The position numbers were made by a program, and so were the translations under genes. A DNA stretch of 64,000 nt from the NCBI GenBank assembly GCA_965223115.1, contig OZ244982.1, positions 806,001 to 870,000 of the forward strand, written 5' to 3'. This DNA is from CBDCUI01 sp965223115. Lineage in GTDB: Bacteria > Pseudomonadota > Gammaproteobacteria > UBA4575. Below, piece by piece: positions 27,818 through 36,569 of the stretch; the first letter of the stretch is position 1; each line of letters begins with the position of its first letter. Below the pieces are notes generated by a model, which saw only the letters and a program-made list of their open reading frames with translations, ran no database searches and had not been told where the DNA came from.

Positions 27818-29080
27818 TTAAAGGTTTTCTGTAAGTTGCTTGATGACTTCATTTGCTGCAGGAAGATCACTAGCACGTATGGCTTTTAAAGGTAAAGTGG
27901 CAACATTATCTGTGCGACACGCAAGTCCACGGTGATCTATACCTGGTACACCTGTAGGAATGTAAACTTGAACATCTGAATTGCATTTCATGTTTGGATG
28001 CCCAATTACGATAGTAGGCACAGACGTTTCAGGGGGTAGGTCGCTGGAGTTATAAGTAGCTATCCATAGTAGTGCATCTGCTTCATTATTTTGTAGCATT
28101 GCCATTCCGTCGAATAAATTTGGATTATGGTTGGGTGCCCCATTCATAAATGCAATTGGTAAAGGTATGCCCATTTGCCATGTCGCAATTTGGTTGGCTG
28201 TAATTTCAGCTTTTGAACCACCTAATGTAAGTCCAACAACACGATTCTTTACCATGAGTCTTTTTATTAGTTGCGTAAGTGTCTGAATAGTTTGTTCTGC
28301 AGTTGCTTGGTTAAACTCCCCTGGGCTCCATAAAAAAGTTGTATATTGGCTGTTAGTTATAATCTCGCATAATTGCAATAATGCTTGAATAGCATAAGTA
28401 TTTTTATTAGAAATTTTATTAGGTGAAGCTATTATTCCATGGAGTTTTTGTATAATTGATTCTAGAGTAGGTTCGTCAAAATTAAGAAATGTAATATCTT
28501 CGTACATAGATTGAATAGATTTGTCAGCATCATTTGCTACATCCAATACAAAAATATTTTTCTTTGTTGAGGTATCGCCATTCAATGACTGCGCTGGCGA
28601 TAGTATTCGTTTATATAAGCGTGGGAAGTTTTCAAGTATTCCAGATCCAATTATTACAACACAGTCTGCGCGATTACGGATTTCTGCTAAAGTTGTTTTT
28701 ACTTCACCATGCCTTTGCATGACGGCATTATTAGTGCGCAATCTTGCGCCATTTGCATGATCAATAACTCCGCCAATTTTTTCTGCTAATGCAATCGCAT
28801 TTCTGCAGGTTTGCACATCCCCAATCAAACCGCTGATAAGAGGCTGTTTTGCTGAGGCTAAAATTTCACATGCCTTTTGTAGTGCATCTTTTTGAGTTGC
28901 AGTAGCACCCTTAACGAAAGGTGATGGGGCCTTGTTGTCTTCAAGTGAGGCGTCTTCAAAGTGGTGTTTACATTTTGCTGGCATTTCCGGATTCAGCTGT
29001 ACAAAAAGATCATTTGTTTCAACCTCTAAATCGTCACAAAGTAAGCCACAATGTGTGCATGTAACTGAATCAAATTGCAT
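27818..29080 (-). CDS. fhcB: Formyltransferase/hydrolase complex subunit B
   Basis: A 420-residue homologue of the formylmethanofuran dehydrogenase molybdo/tungstopterin subunit. The N-terminus has a CTHCGLLCDDLEVE cysteine cluster, then the molybdopterin-oxidoreductase-like domain (IIGSGILENFPRLYKRIL, GLTLGGSKAEI). In methylotrophic bacteria FhcB is reported to lack the redox cofactor, and the complex works as a hydrolase rather than a dehydrogenase. I cannot settle cofactor binding here without an alignment. First gene of fhcBADC. Confidence 0.93.
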   Translation of the reverse strand: MQFDSVTCTHCGLLCDDLEVETNDLFVQLNPEMPAKCKHHFEDASLEDNKAPSPFVKGATATQKDALQKACEILASAKQPLISGLIGDVQTCRNAIALAEKIGGVIDHANGARLRTNNAVMQRHGEVKTTLAEIRNRADCVVIIGSGILENFPRLYKRILSPAQSLNGDTSTKKNIFVLDVANDADKSIQSMYEDITFLNFDEPTLESIIQKLHGIIASPNKISNKNTYAIQALLQLCEIITNSQYTTFLWSPGEFNQATAEQTIQTLTQLIKRLMVKNRVVGLTLGGSKAEITANQIATWQMGIPLPIAFMNGAPNHNPNLFDGMAMLQNNEADALLWIATYNSSDLPPETSVPTIVIGHPNMKCNSDVQVYIPTGVPGIDHRGLACRTDNVATLPLKAIRASDLPAANEVIKQLTENL

Positions 29081-29151
29081 ATTAGTAGTTCAAGAATATT
29101 AATAAAAAGGGGCTATAAAGGATCATAACAAGATATCAAGAGGCTTGTAGC

Positions 29152-30198
29152 TTAATTTGTTTTGTTATCCAGTGAATAGGGCAAAGATTGCATTGAAATG
29201 TTTGCTCCTGATACTGAAGATAAATGTAAATCTCTATCATTTTGATTTGCTATGCGCAGTACGGCTAATGCAGAAGTAATTTCATCTGATATTTTTTCTG
29301 CTATAACAACTTTTCCCACTGGCTGGTTTTCATCTTTGGATGAAAAGATATTAATTCCAGGTTCAGGAACATTTGCAGTAATAATATTTATTCGATACAT
29401 GCGACGATTAGGTTTACCTAGATAATGTGTGCGAGCAATTACCTCCTGTCCTGGATAACATCCTTTGCTAAAACTAACACCCTTAATAATTTCTAAGTTA
29501 GTCATTTGAGGAATGAAGGCTTCACTAGTATTTTCTGTAATTGTTGGTATACCGCTATAAATATCGTGTAAGTTCCACAACTTATTTGAAGCCACATCAA
29601 GTTTTTTGGCTAGTTCCCCCCAAATTGTAATCGCTTGTTTTGGTCTAGTTATACAAATTACTCTTGAGTTTTCACTGGGGAGTCGAATTAAAGTTGTTTC
29701 ATTATCTATTACGCAGTGATCAATTTTTTGAGGCATTGTTAAATCTATGCTACTTAGTACTGATTCGGTGTTAGGTCCTGCTACTCCAAAAATAACCAAC
29801 TCATCAGATGCGTCTATTAACTCTACTTTTGCTATGAGTTTAAACATATTTAATTTATTTAGAGTTTTTTCAATTACATCTTTTGGTAAAATAAGATGAT
29901 ACCCATTTACTGTTTTATATATCCTAAAGATTGAGAGCATTCTGCCCTTGGGGTTGCAGTAACTGCTGAGTTGACTATTTTTAGAGTTGACTAGGTTTAA
30001 GTCATTGGTAAATTGTCCATGCAAAAAGTTTTGTGCATCTTCTCCACTTGCTTTGATTAGACCTAGATTAGATAGGTTGCATAAGTAAGTGTGGTCTAAT
30101 GAATATACTTCATTATCTGCCTCACCTAGAGTAGGTGCTTGCACATTACGAATCACTGTACCTTGATCCGTCAAAAATTTGTTCCAAGCCTCGTTCAT
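29152..30198 (-). CDS. ygfZ: YgfZ/GcvT-domain folate-binding protein
   Basis: A 348-residue member of the YgfZ family, which aids iron-sulfur cluster maintenance with a folate-type cofactor. The signature KGCYPGQEVIARTHYLGKPN is present with its conserved Cys, and DAQNFLHGQFTNDL and CNPKGRMLSIFRI near the N-terminus are typical. It lies 71 bases upstream of fhcB on the same strand and is divergent from sdhC. Fe-S repair fits the succinate dehydrogenase neighbourhood; a link to the C1 operon is only positional. Confidence 0.92.
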   Translation of the reverse strand: MNEAWNKFLTDQGTVIRNVQAPTLGEADNEVYSLDHTYLCNLSNLGLIKASGEDAQNFLHGQFTNDLNLVNSKNSQLSSYCNPKGRMLSIFRIYKTVNGYHLILPKDVIEKTLNKLNMFKLIAKVELIDASDELVIFGVAGPNTESVLSSIDLTMPQKIDHCVIDNETTLIRLPSENSRVICITRPKQAITIWGELAKKLDVASNKLWNLHDIYSGIPTITENTSEAFIPQMTNLEIIKGVSFSKGCYPGQEVIARTHYLGKPNRRMYRINIITANVPEPGINIFSSKDENQPVGKVVIAEKISDEITSALAVLRIANQNDRDLHLSSVSGANISMQSLPYSLDNKTN

Positions 30199-30447
30199 AC
30201 TGTACTGATTAAATTTTGTTCAAACATGATGATTTTGCATAAAAAACCAAGCTCAAAGTATCAATCTATCATAAAATTACATATTAAATTTCTTTAAGCA
30301 CTTGTTATTGCTCACATTTCTTTAGAGATATGTTCAATATATCTGGTCAATCGGTTAGTATTCAATGCAGAACTAAGCGTTTTTACTGCCTCTGCAGAAT
30401 GGAAGTTATCAAAGAGGCATCAATAGTACATAGTCAAGAGGAGTTAC

Positions 30448-30840
30448 ATGGCTAATCTAAGTAGGCCATTATCACCACATTTGCAAATTTACAGATGGCC
30501 ACTCACGATGGCTATTTCGATTCTACATCGAATGACTGGTGTTGCACTTGCCATAGGCGCAGTATTGATGGTGGTGATTTTTATATCAGTTGCGGCTGGG
30601 CCTGAATCATACGAAATAGTAAGAGAGTTACTTGCAAGTAAGATTGGTAAGGCATTTTTGTTTTTATGGACCGTTGCACTTTTCTTACATTTGTTTAATG
30701 GTATCCGTCATTTAGTTTGGGATGTAGGCTATGGTTTTGAAAAAGGCGCCACAACAAAATCTGGAATATTAGTGTTACTGGCTACTATAGTATTGTCTGT
30801 AGCAGTTTGGGTGGCAGCCTATCTAAGCTGTAATGTATAA
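30448..30840 (+). CDS. sdhC: Succinate dehydrogenase cytochrome b556 subunit
   Basis: A 130-residue membrane anchor of complex II with three helices. It carries the SdhC signature SILHRMTGVALAIG and the heme-ligand region HLFNGIRHLVWDVGYGFE. A strong ribosome site, GAGGAG, precedes ATG 30448. First gene of sdhCDAB. Confidence 0.97.
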   Translation: MANLSRPLSPHLQIYRWPLTMAISILHRMTGVALAIGAVLMVVIFISVAAGPESYEIVRELLASKIGKAFLFLWTVALFLHLFNGIRHLVWDVGYGFEKGATTKSGILVLLATIVLSVAVWVAAYLSCNV

Positions 30841-30853
30841 ATAAGGATTAAGA

Positions 30854-31225
30854 ATGTCTTTACGAACACCATTATCGGAAGCAAAAGGACTTGGCTCTGC
30901 TAAAGAGGGTGCAGGGCACTGGTGGCTGCAAAGATTAACTGCAGTTGCTTTAATACCTTTAGCAATTTGGCTGGCGTTTTCAGTCGCTATGTTAGGCTCA
31001 GCAAGTCACGAAACTATTGTAGGCTGGTTACAATCACCTATTGTAGTAGTTTTGCTAATCTTGTTCATTGTGGCTACGTTCTATCACGCCCAATTAGGTC
31101 TTCAAGTTATTATTGAAGATTATGTTGGGGGCTGGCTAAAGATTACATCTTTAATTGCAATCAATTTTCTTTGCATTATTTTGGCTGTTGCCGGAATTAT
31201 CGCCCTGTTAAAAATCTTTTTATAA
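30854..31225 (+). CDS. sdhD: Succinate dehydrogenase hydrophobic anchor subunit
   Basis: A 123-residue, three-helix anchor of complex II. GHWWLQRLTAVALIPLAIW is the usual SdhD start, and ATFYHAQLGLQVIIEDYV carries the heme-b histidine and the conserved EDYV. It lies 13 bases after sdhC. Confidence 0.96.
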   Translation: MSLRTPLSEAKGLGSAKEGAGHWWLQRLTAVALIPLAIWLAFSVAMLGSASHETIVGWLQSPIVVVLLILFIVATFYHAQLGLQVIIEDYVGGWLKITSLIAINFLCIILAVAGIIALLKIFL

Positions 31226-31234
31226 AAAACTACC

Positions 31235-33025
31235 ATGAGCAAAGCATACACTCCAATTGAGCATGCCTATGATGTTGTAGTAGTAGGTGCAGGTGGCGCC
31301 GGCTTACGTGCAACATTGGGTATGGCCGTTAGCGGTCTATCTACTGCATGTATTACTAAAGTTTTTCCTACAAGAAGTCACACAGTGGCTGCACAAGGTG
31401 GCATGAGCGCTGCATTAGGTAATATGGGTGAAGATGATTGGCGTTGGCATATGTACGATACTGTTAAAGGATCAGATTGGTTAGGTGATCAAGACGCAAT
31501 TGAATATATGTGTCGTGAAGCTATTCCTGCAGTAGTTGAGTTAGAGCACTATGGGGTTCCATTTTCGCGTACTGATGAGGGTAGGATCTATCAGCGTCCC
31601 TTCGGTGGTATGACTACACATTTTGGCGAAGGTATTGCCCAGCGAACATGTGCAGCGGCGGATCGAACAGGGCATGCCATTTTACATACTCTTTACCAGC
31701 AATCTTTAAAACATAATGCAGAATTTTTTATCGAGTATTTCGCAACTGATTTGTTAATGGATGATGATGGTACTTGTAAAGGTGTCATGGCGTGGGATCT
31801 CGCTACAGGTGAATTGCATATATATCGTGCACACATGGTGCTGCTTGCTACAGGTGGCTATGGACGGACCTATTTCTCATGTACTTCTGCACATACCTGT
31901 ACTGGTGATGGAAATGCTATGGTGTTACGTGCTGGCTTGCCTTTGCAGGATATGGAGTTTGTGCAATTCCATCCCACCGGTATCTATGGTGCAGGTTGCT
32001 TAATAACAGAAGGTGTGCGTGGGGAAGGGGGCTATTTAACAAATTCTGAAGGCGAGCGCTTTATGGAGCGCTATGCACCTAATGCGAAAGATTTAGCCTC
32101 ACGTGATGTAGTCAGTCGTTCCATGACAGTTGAAATTAATGAAGGTCGTGGTATTGGGGAAGAAAAAGATCATATTCATTTGCATCTTGAGCATTTGGGT
32201 GCAGATCTAATTAACGAGAAGCTACCGGGTATTGCTGAATCGGCAAGAATATTCGCTGGTGTTGATGTCACCAAAGAGCCTATCCCTGTTATTCCGACTG
32301 TGCATTACAACATGGGGGGCATCCCAACAAATTTCCATGGTGAAGTGGTTACCTTGAGAGATGGTGATCCCGATACAGTAATTCCTGGTTTGATGGCAAT
32401 TGGTGAAGCTGCGTGTGTATCTGTGCATGGTGCCAATCGATTGGGCTCTAATTCACTATTAGATTTAATTGTGTTTGGTAGAGCAGCGGCATTACGAACA
32501 GCGGAACTGGTCAAACCTAAACAATCACATAGCGAATTAAAAAATGGAGCGATTGATCAAGCGTTGGATCGCTTTGATAAACTCCGTTATGCCAATGGCA
32601 GTATTTCTACTGCAGACTTACGTTTGGAAATGCAAAAGACTATGCAAAATCATGCTGCTGTGTTTAGAACAGGTGAGTCCATTGAGAAAGGTATGGCTAA
32701 ACTCAGAGCATTATTTAGTCAGTTAGATGATATCAAAGTATCTGATCACTCTTTGATTTGGAACACTGATTTAGTTGAAACCATGGAGCTAACAAATTTG
32801 ATGCCACAGGCTTTAGCGACAGCACAATCTGCGTTAAATCGCGAAGAAAGTCGTGGTGCACAAGCACGCGATGATTTCCCAGAACGTGATGATGATAACT
32901 GGATGAAGCATTCTTTGGTTTCAGTTAGTGACAATGGTGATGTAAGCATTGATTATCGTCCTGTACACATGTACACACAAAGCGATGATGTTGAAGTGAT
33001 TCCACCTAAACCTCGAGTTTATTAA
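31235..33025 (+). CDS. sdhA: Succinate dehydrogenase flavoprotein subunit
   Basis: A 596-residue catalytic subunit oxidising succinate to fumarate. The dinucleotide fold VVVVGAGGAGLRATLGMA opens the protein. The covalent FAD histidine lies in RSHTVAAQGGMSAALGN, and catalytic motifs include FHPTGIYGAGCLITEGVRGE with its Arg and the capping-domain Arg in HYNMGGIPTN and GANRLGSNSLLDL. Nine bases after sdhD. Confidence 0.98.
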   Translation: MSKAYTPIEHAYDVVVVGAGGAGLRATLGMAVSGLSTACITKVFPTRSHTVAAQGGMSAALGNMGEDDWRWHMYDTVKGSDWLGDQDAIEYMCREAIPAVVELEHYGVPFSRTDEGRIYQRPFGGMTTHFGEGIAQRTCAAADRTGHAILHTLYQQSLKHNAEFFIEYFATDLLMDDDGTCKGVMAWDLATGELHIYRAHMVLLATGGYGRTYFSCTSAHTCTGDGNAMVLRAGLPLQDMEFVQFHPTGIYGAGCLITEGVRGEGGYLTNSEGERFMERYAPNAKDLASRDVVSRSMTVEINEGRGIGEEKDHIHLHLEHLGADLINEKLPGIAESARIFAGVDVTKEPIPVIPTVHYNMGGIPTNFHGEVVTLRDGDPDTVIPGLMAIGEAACVSVHGANRLGSNSLLDLIVFGRAAALRTAELVKPKQSHSELKNGAIDQALDRFDKLRYANGSISTADLRLEMQKTMQNHAAVFRTGESIEKGMAKLRALFSQLDDIKVSDHSLIWNTDLVETMELTNLMPQALATAQSALNREESRGAQARDDFPERDDDNWMKHSLVSVSDNGDVSIDYRPVHMYTQSDDVEVIPPKPRVY

Positions 33026-33054
33026 TTAAAGATTTTTTAAAAAGAGAGTTTAAG

Positions 33055-33837
33055 ATGGCGCAATTTACTCTTCCTGCTAATTCGGTTGTAAAACCAGGGA
33101 AAACATTTAAATCTACTACTAACAGCAGCAATATTAAGAAAGTAGTTATTTATCGCTATGATCCAGATAGTGGTGAAAATCCTCGTACCGATACATATGA
33201 AGTAGACTTAGATACATGTGGCCCCATGGTGCTAGATATACTCATAAAAATTAAGAATGAAATTGATCCCACTTTAACATTTAGGCGTTCTTGTCGTGAG
33301 GGGATTTGTGGTTCGTGCTCAATGAATATTAATGGTTCAAATACACTAGCCTGTACTAAAGCTATTAGTGACATCAAAGGAGAGCTTAAAATTTATCCCT
33401 TGCCACATATGGCAGTAGTGAAAGATCTTGTACCTGATCTTACGAAGTTTTACGCACAATATGCATCTGTAAAGCCATGGATGCAATCAGATTCACCTCC
33501 ACCTCCTGATCGTGAGCGGTTACAGTCCAAAGAAGACCGTGAAAAGTTAGAAGGACTGGAAGAATGTATCCTTTGTGCATGTTGTTCAACGAGTTGCCCA
33601 AGTTATTGGTGGAATAGTGATCGTTATCTGGGTCCAGCTGCATTGTTGCAAGCATATCGATGGATAGCGGATAGTCGAGACGAGGCTACAGGTGAACGTT
33701 TAGATGAGTTGGAAGACCCCTTTAAGTTATATAGATGTCATACAATTATGAATTGTACTAATACCTGTCCTAAATCACTAAATCCAGCAAAAGCAATTGC
33801 AGAAATAAAAAGATTAATTGTAAAAAGAAGAAACTAG
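33055..33837 (+). CDS. sdhB: Succinate dehydrogenase iron-sulfur subunit
   Basis: A 260-residue electron-transfer subunit. All three cluster motifs are present: the 2Fe-2S ligands in RSCREGICGSC plus a Cys in TLACTK, the 4Fe-4S set CILCACCSTSCPS, and the 3Fe-4S set CHTIMNCTNTCPKSLNP. About 20 residues longer at the N-terminus than E. coli SdhB. It is followed six bases later by sdhE. Confidence 0.98.
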   Translation: MAQFTLPANSVVKPGKTFKSTTNSSNIKKVVIYRYDPDSGENPRTDTYEVDLDTCGPMVLDILIKIKNEIDPTLTFRRSCREGICGSCSMNINGSNTLACTKAISDIKGELKIYPLPHMAVVKDLVPDLTKFYAQYASVKPWMQSDSPPPPDRERLQSKEDREKLEGLEECILCACCSTSCPSYWWNSDRYLGPAALLQAYRWIADSRDEATGERLDELEDPFKLYRCHTIMNCTNTCPKSLNPAKAIAEIKRLIVKRRN

Positions 33838-33843
33838 TAATCA

Positions 33844-34080
33844 GTGGAAAATCTGCAAAAACTAGCATGGCGATGTCGTCGTGGTACCAAAGAGCTAGAT
33901 GTATTAATGCAGATATTTTTAAAAGAGTTTTATCCGTCTGCTAGTGTAGAATTACAGCATGCATTTGAAACAATGTTAGACATGCAAGACCCTGAACTTT
34001 ATGATCTACTTGTTGGTAGACAAAAATCCTTTAATGAAAACATTAATAAAGTGATTGAGCTTATCTATACCAAATATTAA
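33844..34080 (+). CDS. sdhE: FAD assembly factor SdhE (antitoxin CptB-like)
   Basis: A 78-residue protein that helps attach FAD to SdhA. The conserved RGTKELD motif (the RGxxE patch essential for flavinylation) is at about residues 13-19, followed by the usual acidic helix (ELQHAFETMLDMQDPELYDLL). The start is GTG 33844. It closes the sdh operon and overlaps the ygfX gene, the common sdhE-ygfX pair. Confidence 0.94.
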   Translation: MENLQKLAWRCRRGTKELDVLMQIFLKEFYPSASVELQHAFETMLDMQDPELYDLLVGRQKSFNENINKVIELIYTKY

Positions 34081-34492
34081 CCTTACCTTAAAGCCTTCAC
34101 AGGTTTTGTTTGCTTGTTTTGCTGTTTTACATGTACTCGCAGCGCTATGTCTTATTTTTATATCCGTATCCGTTTGGTACAAGCTTTTTGCGCTAGTATT
34201 AGTATTGCTAAATGGAGTTTATACAATTAAGCACTACATATTGCTTAATAACAGCAATTCAATTGTTAGGATTTCAATATCAGTTATATCAAAACTACAT
34301 AAGATTGAGTTTAAAGACGGTACAACACACCACGTCCACATAAAAAATGCAGCATGGCTGTTTAATTACTTTGCGACAATTGTGTTTTACACAAAATCAA
34401 AAAGATATAAAAGCATTATAGCAAAAGATACGCTTAGTCAAGAGCAATTTTATGCGCTGCGTTTATACCTTCGGTCTATTAATTCTTTGTGA
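34055..34492 (+). CDS. ygfX: YgfX family membrane protein (CptA-like)
   Basis: Two N-terminal transmembrane helices (about residues 17-57), then a small cytoplasmic domain ending with a helix EQFYALRLYLRS, the arrangement of YgfX. The frame opens at TTG 34055 inside sdhE and NLTLKPSQ is the usual start context of the family, so an unusual start codon and coupling to sdhE are likely. In E. coli YgfX was described as an inhibitor of division with SdhE as antidote, though that is debated. Confidence 0.72.
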   Translation: MSLSIPNINLTLKPSQVLFACFAVLHVLAALCLIFISVSVWYKLFALVLVLLNGVYTIKHYILLNNSNSIVRISISVISKLHKIEFKDGTTHHVHIKNAAWLFNYFATIVFYTKSKRYKSIIAKDTLSQEQFYALRLYLRSINSL

Positions 34493-34628
34493 TAAGTAAA
34501 ACAAATTTCACACTATATTAAGTTTGTGAGAAACTTCAATGTAATTATTTTATTGCAAGAACACTACTAAATAAAATAACAACAATTCTATTGTATGTTT
34601 AGTTAATTTTTTTATAACGTAAAAAGGA

Positions 34629-35171
34629 ATGAAAGAAATACTTCATAATAAACGCATACTAGCGTCACCTTTGCCTGGTAGTTTTGCTGGGCTAATGGAA
34701 ATGTATGAAGCAAATTATATTCGCATTCGAAAGTTATGTGGTGCTAAGCAAGAAATGCCTCTTGTTGCCGTATCGAGAATCTCGTTGGGAATGGATCTAT
34801 ATTTGCAAGTTATTGAACATACTAAATATACAGCAACCATAGCACTTACTTATTATTTTTCAGATATTAAATATGGGTTTTTGGCTTTCCCAGATCTTAA
34901 GGTGCGAGTGTACTATGATGCATTACAAGCTGAAGTGCTAAGTCAGTCATACAGACGTCTAAATCCAGATTTTTCTGCATTTAATTACCATATCGACCCA
35001 ACTCTCGTTAAACGTTGGCGTATGAACAGGTTTTTATATAAATGGCTATCCTTCTGTGACCATCAAGGTCATTCCTTCTTGATTGCTGACAAACACAGGA
35101 GAAATCATCTACTTACTGAAAATGTGGATTTGCCATTGCAGGGATCAGCTACTTCCAGTACTATTGTTTAG
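34629..35171 (+). CDS. DUF1249 family protein (YqiB-like)
   Basis: A 180-residue soluble protein. Conserved family segments include GLMEMYEANYIRIRKL, FPDLKVRVYYDALQAEVL and RWRMNRFLYKWLSFCDHQGH. The family (E. coli YqiB) has no established function. A single gene between the sdh operon and an Rrf2 regulator; AAAAAGGA is a good ribosome site just before the ATG. Confidence 0.85.
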   Translation: MKEILHNKRILASPLPGSFAGLMEMYEANYIRIRKLCGAKQEMPLVAVSRISLGMDLYLQVIEHTKYTATIALTYYFSDIKYGFLAFPDLKVRVYYDALQAEVLSQSYRRLNPDFSAFNYHIDPTLVKRWRMNRFLYKWLSFCDHQGHSFLIADKHRRNHLLTENVDLPLQGSATSSTIV

Positions 35172-35233
35172 TGATCAAGTTATCTATATATCATAACTAA
35201 TTGAAAAATAAGAATAAAAATATTTCCTAGAAT

Positions 35234-35314
35234 TTGGCTTAGTCGACATTTTCTATTATCCAGTTGATGTTAAAATAACCATCAAAATACATGGTTACTG
35301 GTCGACAAGGCCAA
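35234..35314 (+). promoter_or_regulatory. Nested inverted repeats upstream of the IscR-like gene
   Basis: Outer arms TTGGCTTAGTCGAC (35234-35247) and GTCGACAAGGCCAA (35301-35314) pair in 12 of 14 positions. Inside them TAACCAT (35276-35282) and ATGGTTA (35291-35297) form a perfect 7-bp hairpin with an 8-base loop. The outer arm ends 33 bases before the start codon. It could be a folded 5' leader or a pair of operator half sites; it does not look like the consensus IscR type 1 or type 2 site. Confidence 0.45.
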
Positions 35315-35347
35315 GTTTTTACCATTCAAGGTAGAAGGTGAAAGATT

Positions 35348-35821
35348 ATGAAACTATCAACAAAAGCTCGTCATGCTATTACCGCAATGATGGATCTTGC
35401 AATTAATGACAAGTATAAGCCTGTAACGTTGGCGGATATCTCGCAGTGCCAAGGCATTTCATTGTCATATTTAGAACAATTATTTGCCAAGCTACGTAAA
35501 GGTGGGTTGGTAGTAGGTGTACGGGGTCCTGGCGGAGGTTACCGTCTTGCTCGATCGCCTCACGAGATTTCTATTGCACAAGTAATAAGTGCTATTGATG
35601 AAAGTGTACAACCACAACCTGAGCATTCAGAGTTATCAATGCAATTTGATGATCGATGTATTACTCATATTATTTGGGATGAGCTTAGCGATAAGATTTA
35701 TAAATATCTGAGTGGAGTATCACTGGGTGAGTTTACTGATAAACCTGAATATCAATTGCTTAGACAACAAGCGACAGGTGGTAATCGTAGTCATATGTTT
35801 GCAAAACGCTCAGCAGCATAA
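35348..35821 (+). CDS. Rrf2-family regulator, IscR-like but lacking two cluster cysteines
   Basis: A 157-residue regulator. The winged helix (KARHAITAMMDLA, GISLSYLEQLFAKLRKGGLV, VRGPGGGYRLARS) and dimer helix match E. coli IscR closely. In IscR the 2Fe-2S cluster is held by Cys92, Cys98, Cys104 and His107. Here the alignment gives Glu92, Met98, Cys104 and His107 (DDRCITH), so two ligands are missing and a cluster of the normal type is unlikely. No iscSUA genes follow; the gene ends at a strong terminator. It may be a permanently apo-type IscR or a paralogue with another signal. Confidence 0.85.
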   Translation: MKLSTKARHAITAMMDLAINDKYKPVTLADISQCQGISLSYLEQLFAKLRKGGLVVGVRGPGGGYRLARSPHEISIAQVISAIDESVQPQPEHSELSMQFDDRCITHIIWDELSDKIYKYLSGVSLGEFTDKPEYQLLRQQATGGNRSHMFAKRSAA

Positions 35822-35842
35822 GTTTAGTTATTAAGTACTATA

Positions 35843-35872
35843 AAAAAGCCCGCTTTATGCGGGTTTTTTTTG
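35843..35872 (+). terminator. Intrinsic terminator after the IscR-like gene
   Basis: AAAAAAG, then CCCGC paired with GCGGG around a five-base loop, then eight T. The flanking A and T runs extend the stem. It lies about 20 bases after the stop codon. Confidence 0.92.
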
Positions 35873-35917
35873 TGTGTTAAATAATAAGTTTGAAAGAAAA
35901 TATGTTCTTCTGTTAGT

Positions 35918-35940
35918 ATTCTGAACAACCATTCAGGAAT
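35918..35940. promoter_or_regulatory. Imperfect palindrome at the TetR-type gene start
   Basis: ATTCTGAA and TTCAGGAAT flank CAACCA; the arms are inverted copies apart from one extra base. The site touches the start codon of the TetR-family gene, a common place for a self-acting TetR operator. Weak but plausible. Confidence 0.35.
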
Positions 35941-36532
35941 GAAAACATTGGCACCACGTAAATCTCAGATTGATCAAGATGAAGTAATAGACCGTGCAAT
36001 GCATTTGTTTTGGCAGTACGGATATAAAAAAACTTCGGTTGAAGTTCTTATTAAAAAAGCAGGCGTAAACAGATTTAATTTATATGAAATATTTGGAGGT
36101 AAACATAGCTTATATCTTAAGGTATTAGATAAATATCGTGACGAAGTCTTTCTACAGCGCATGAAAAAGATTGAAGCGCATGAAGATGGTTTACTAGGTA
36201 TTCAAGAGTATTTTGAATCACTAAAAGAATTTTTAATAGATACAAAAGGGAATTTCACATGCTTAATGATGAATTCTCAAATAGAACTTGTTCCGAAAGA
36301 TAAGAAAGTTTCAGAAAAAGTTTCTTTCTATTTTAATAAAATGGAGAAAACATTTTTTAATGCGTTATTACGTGCTAAAAATTTTGGAACGTTATCAAAA
36401 GATACAGATATATGCGATTTGGCTAAATTTTTAACTGGAAGCGCACAAGGCATGTGTGTAGTAAGCAAATCTGAAAATGCAATAGAATTTTTAAATGCTT
36501 ATACAAGATCGATATTAAAGTCTCTGAAATAA
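35939..36532 (+). CDS. TetR/AcrR family transcriptional regulator
   Basis: A 197-residue regulator. The N-terminal HTH reads DEVIDRAMHLFWQYGYKKTS, then VEVLIKKAGVNRFNLYEIF with GGKHSLYLKVL, the TetR recognition-helix region. The C-terminal ligand domain is divergent. ATG 35939 has AGGA directly against it; TTG 35948, nine bases after the same AGGA, is an alternative start that would lose only three residues. The alpha/beta hydrolase gene follows by 37 bases with its own GGAGG site, so the pair probably forms a regulator-enzyme cassette. Confidence 0.88.
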   Translation: MKTLAPRKSQIDQDEVIDRAMHLFWQYGYKKTSVEVLIKKAGVNRFNLYEIFGGKHSLYLKVLDKYRDEVFLQRMKKIEAHEDGLLGIQEYFESLKEFLIDTKGNFTCLMMNSQIELVPKDKKVSEKVSFYFNKMEKTFFNALLRAKNFGTLSKDTDICDLAKFLTGSAQGMCVVSKSENAIEFLNAYTRSILKSLK

Positions 36533-36569
36533 AATACAAATTAGATAAATAAAAAAAATAGGAGGAATT

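Noticed and set aside
34055..34080. Possible frameshift between sdhE and ygfX
   Set aside because: The overlap fits the normal sdhE-ygfX coupling with a TTG start; both products have family-like lengths.
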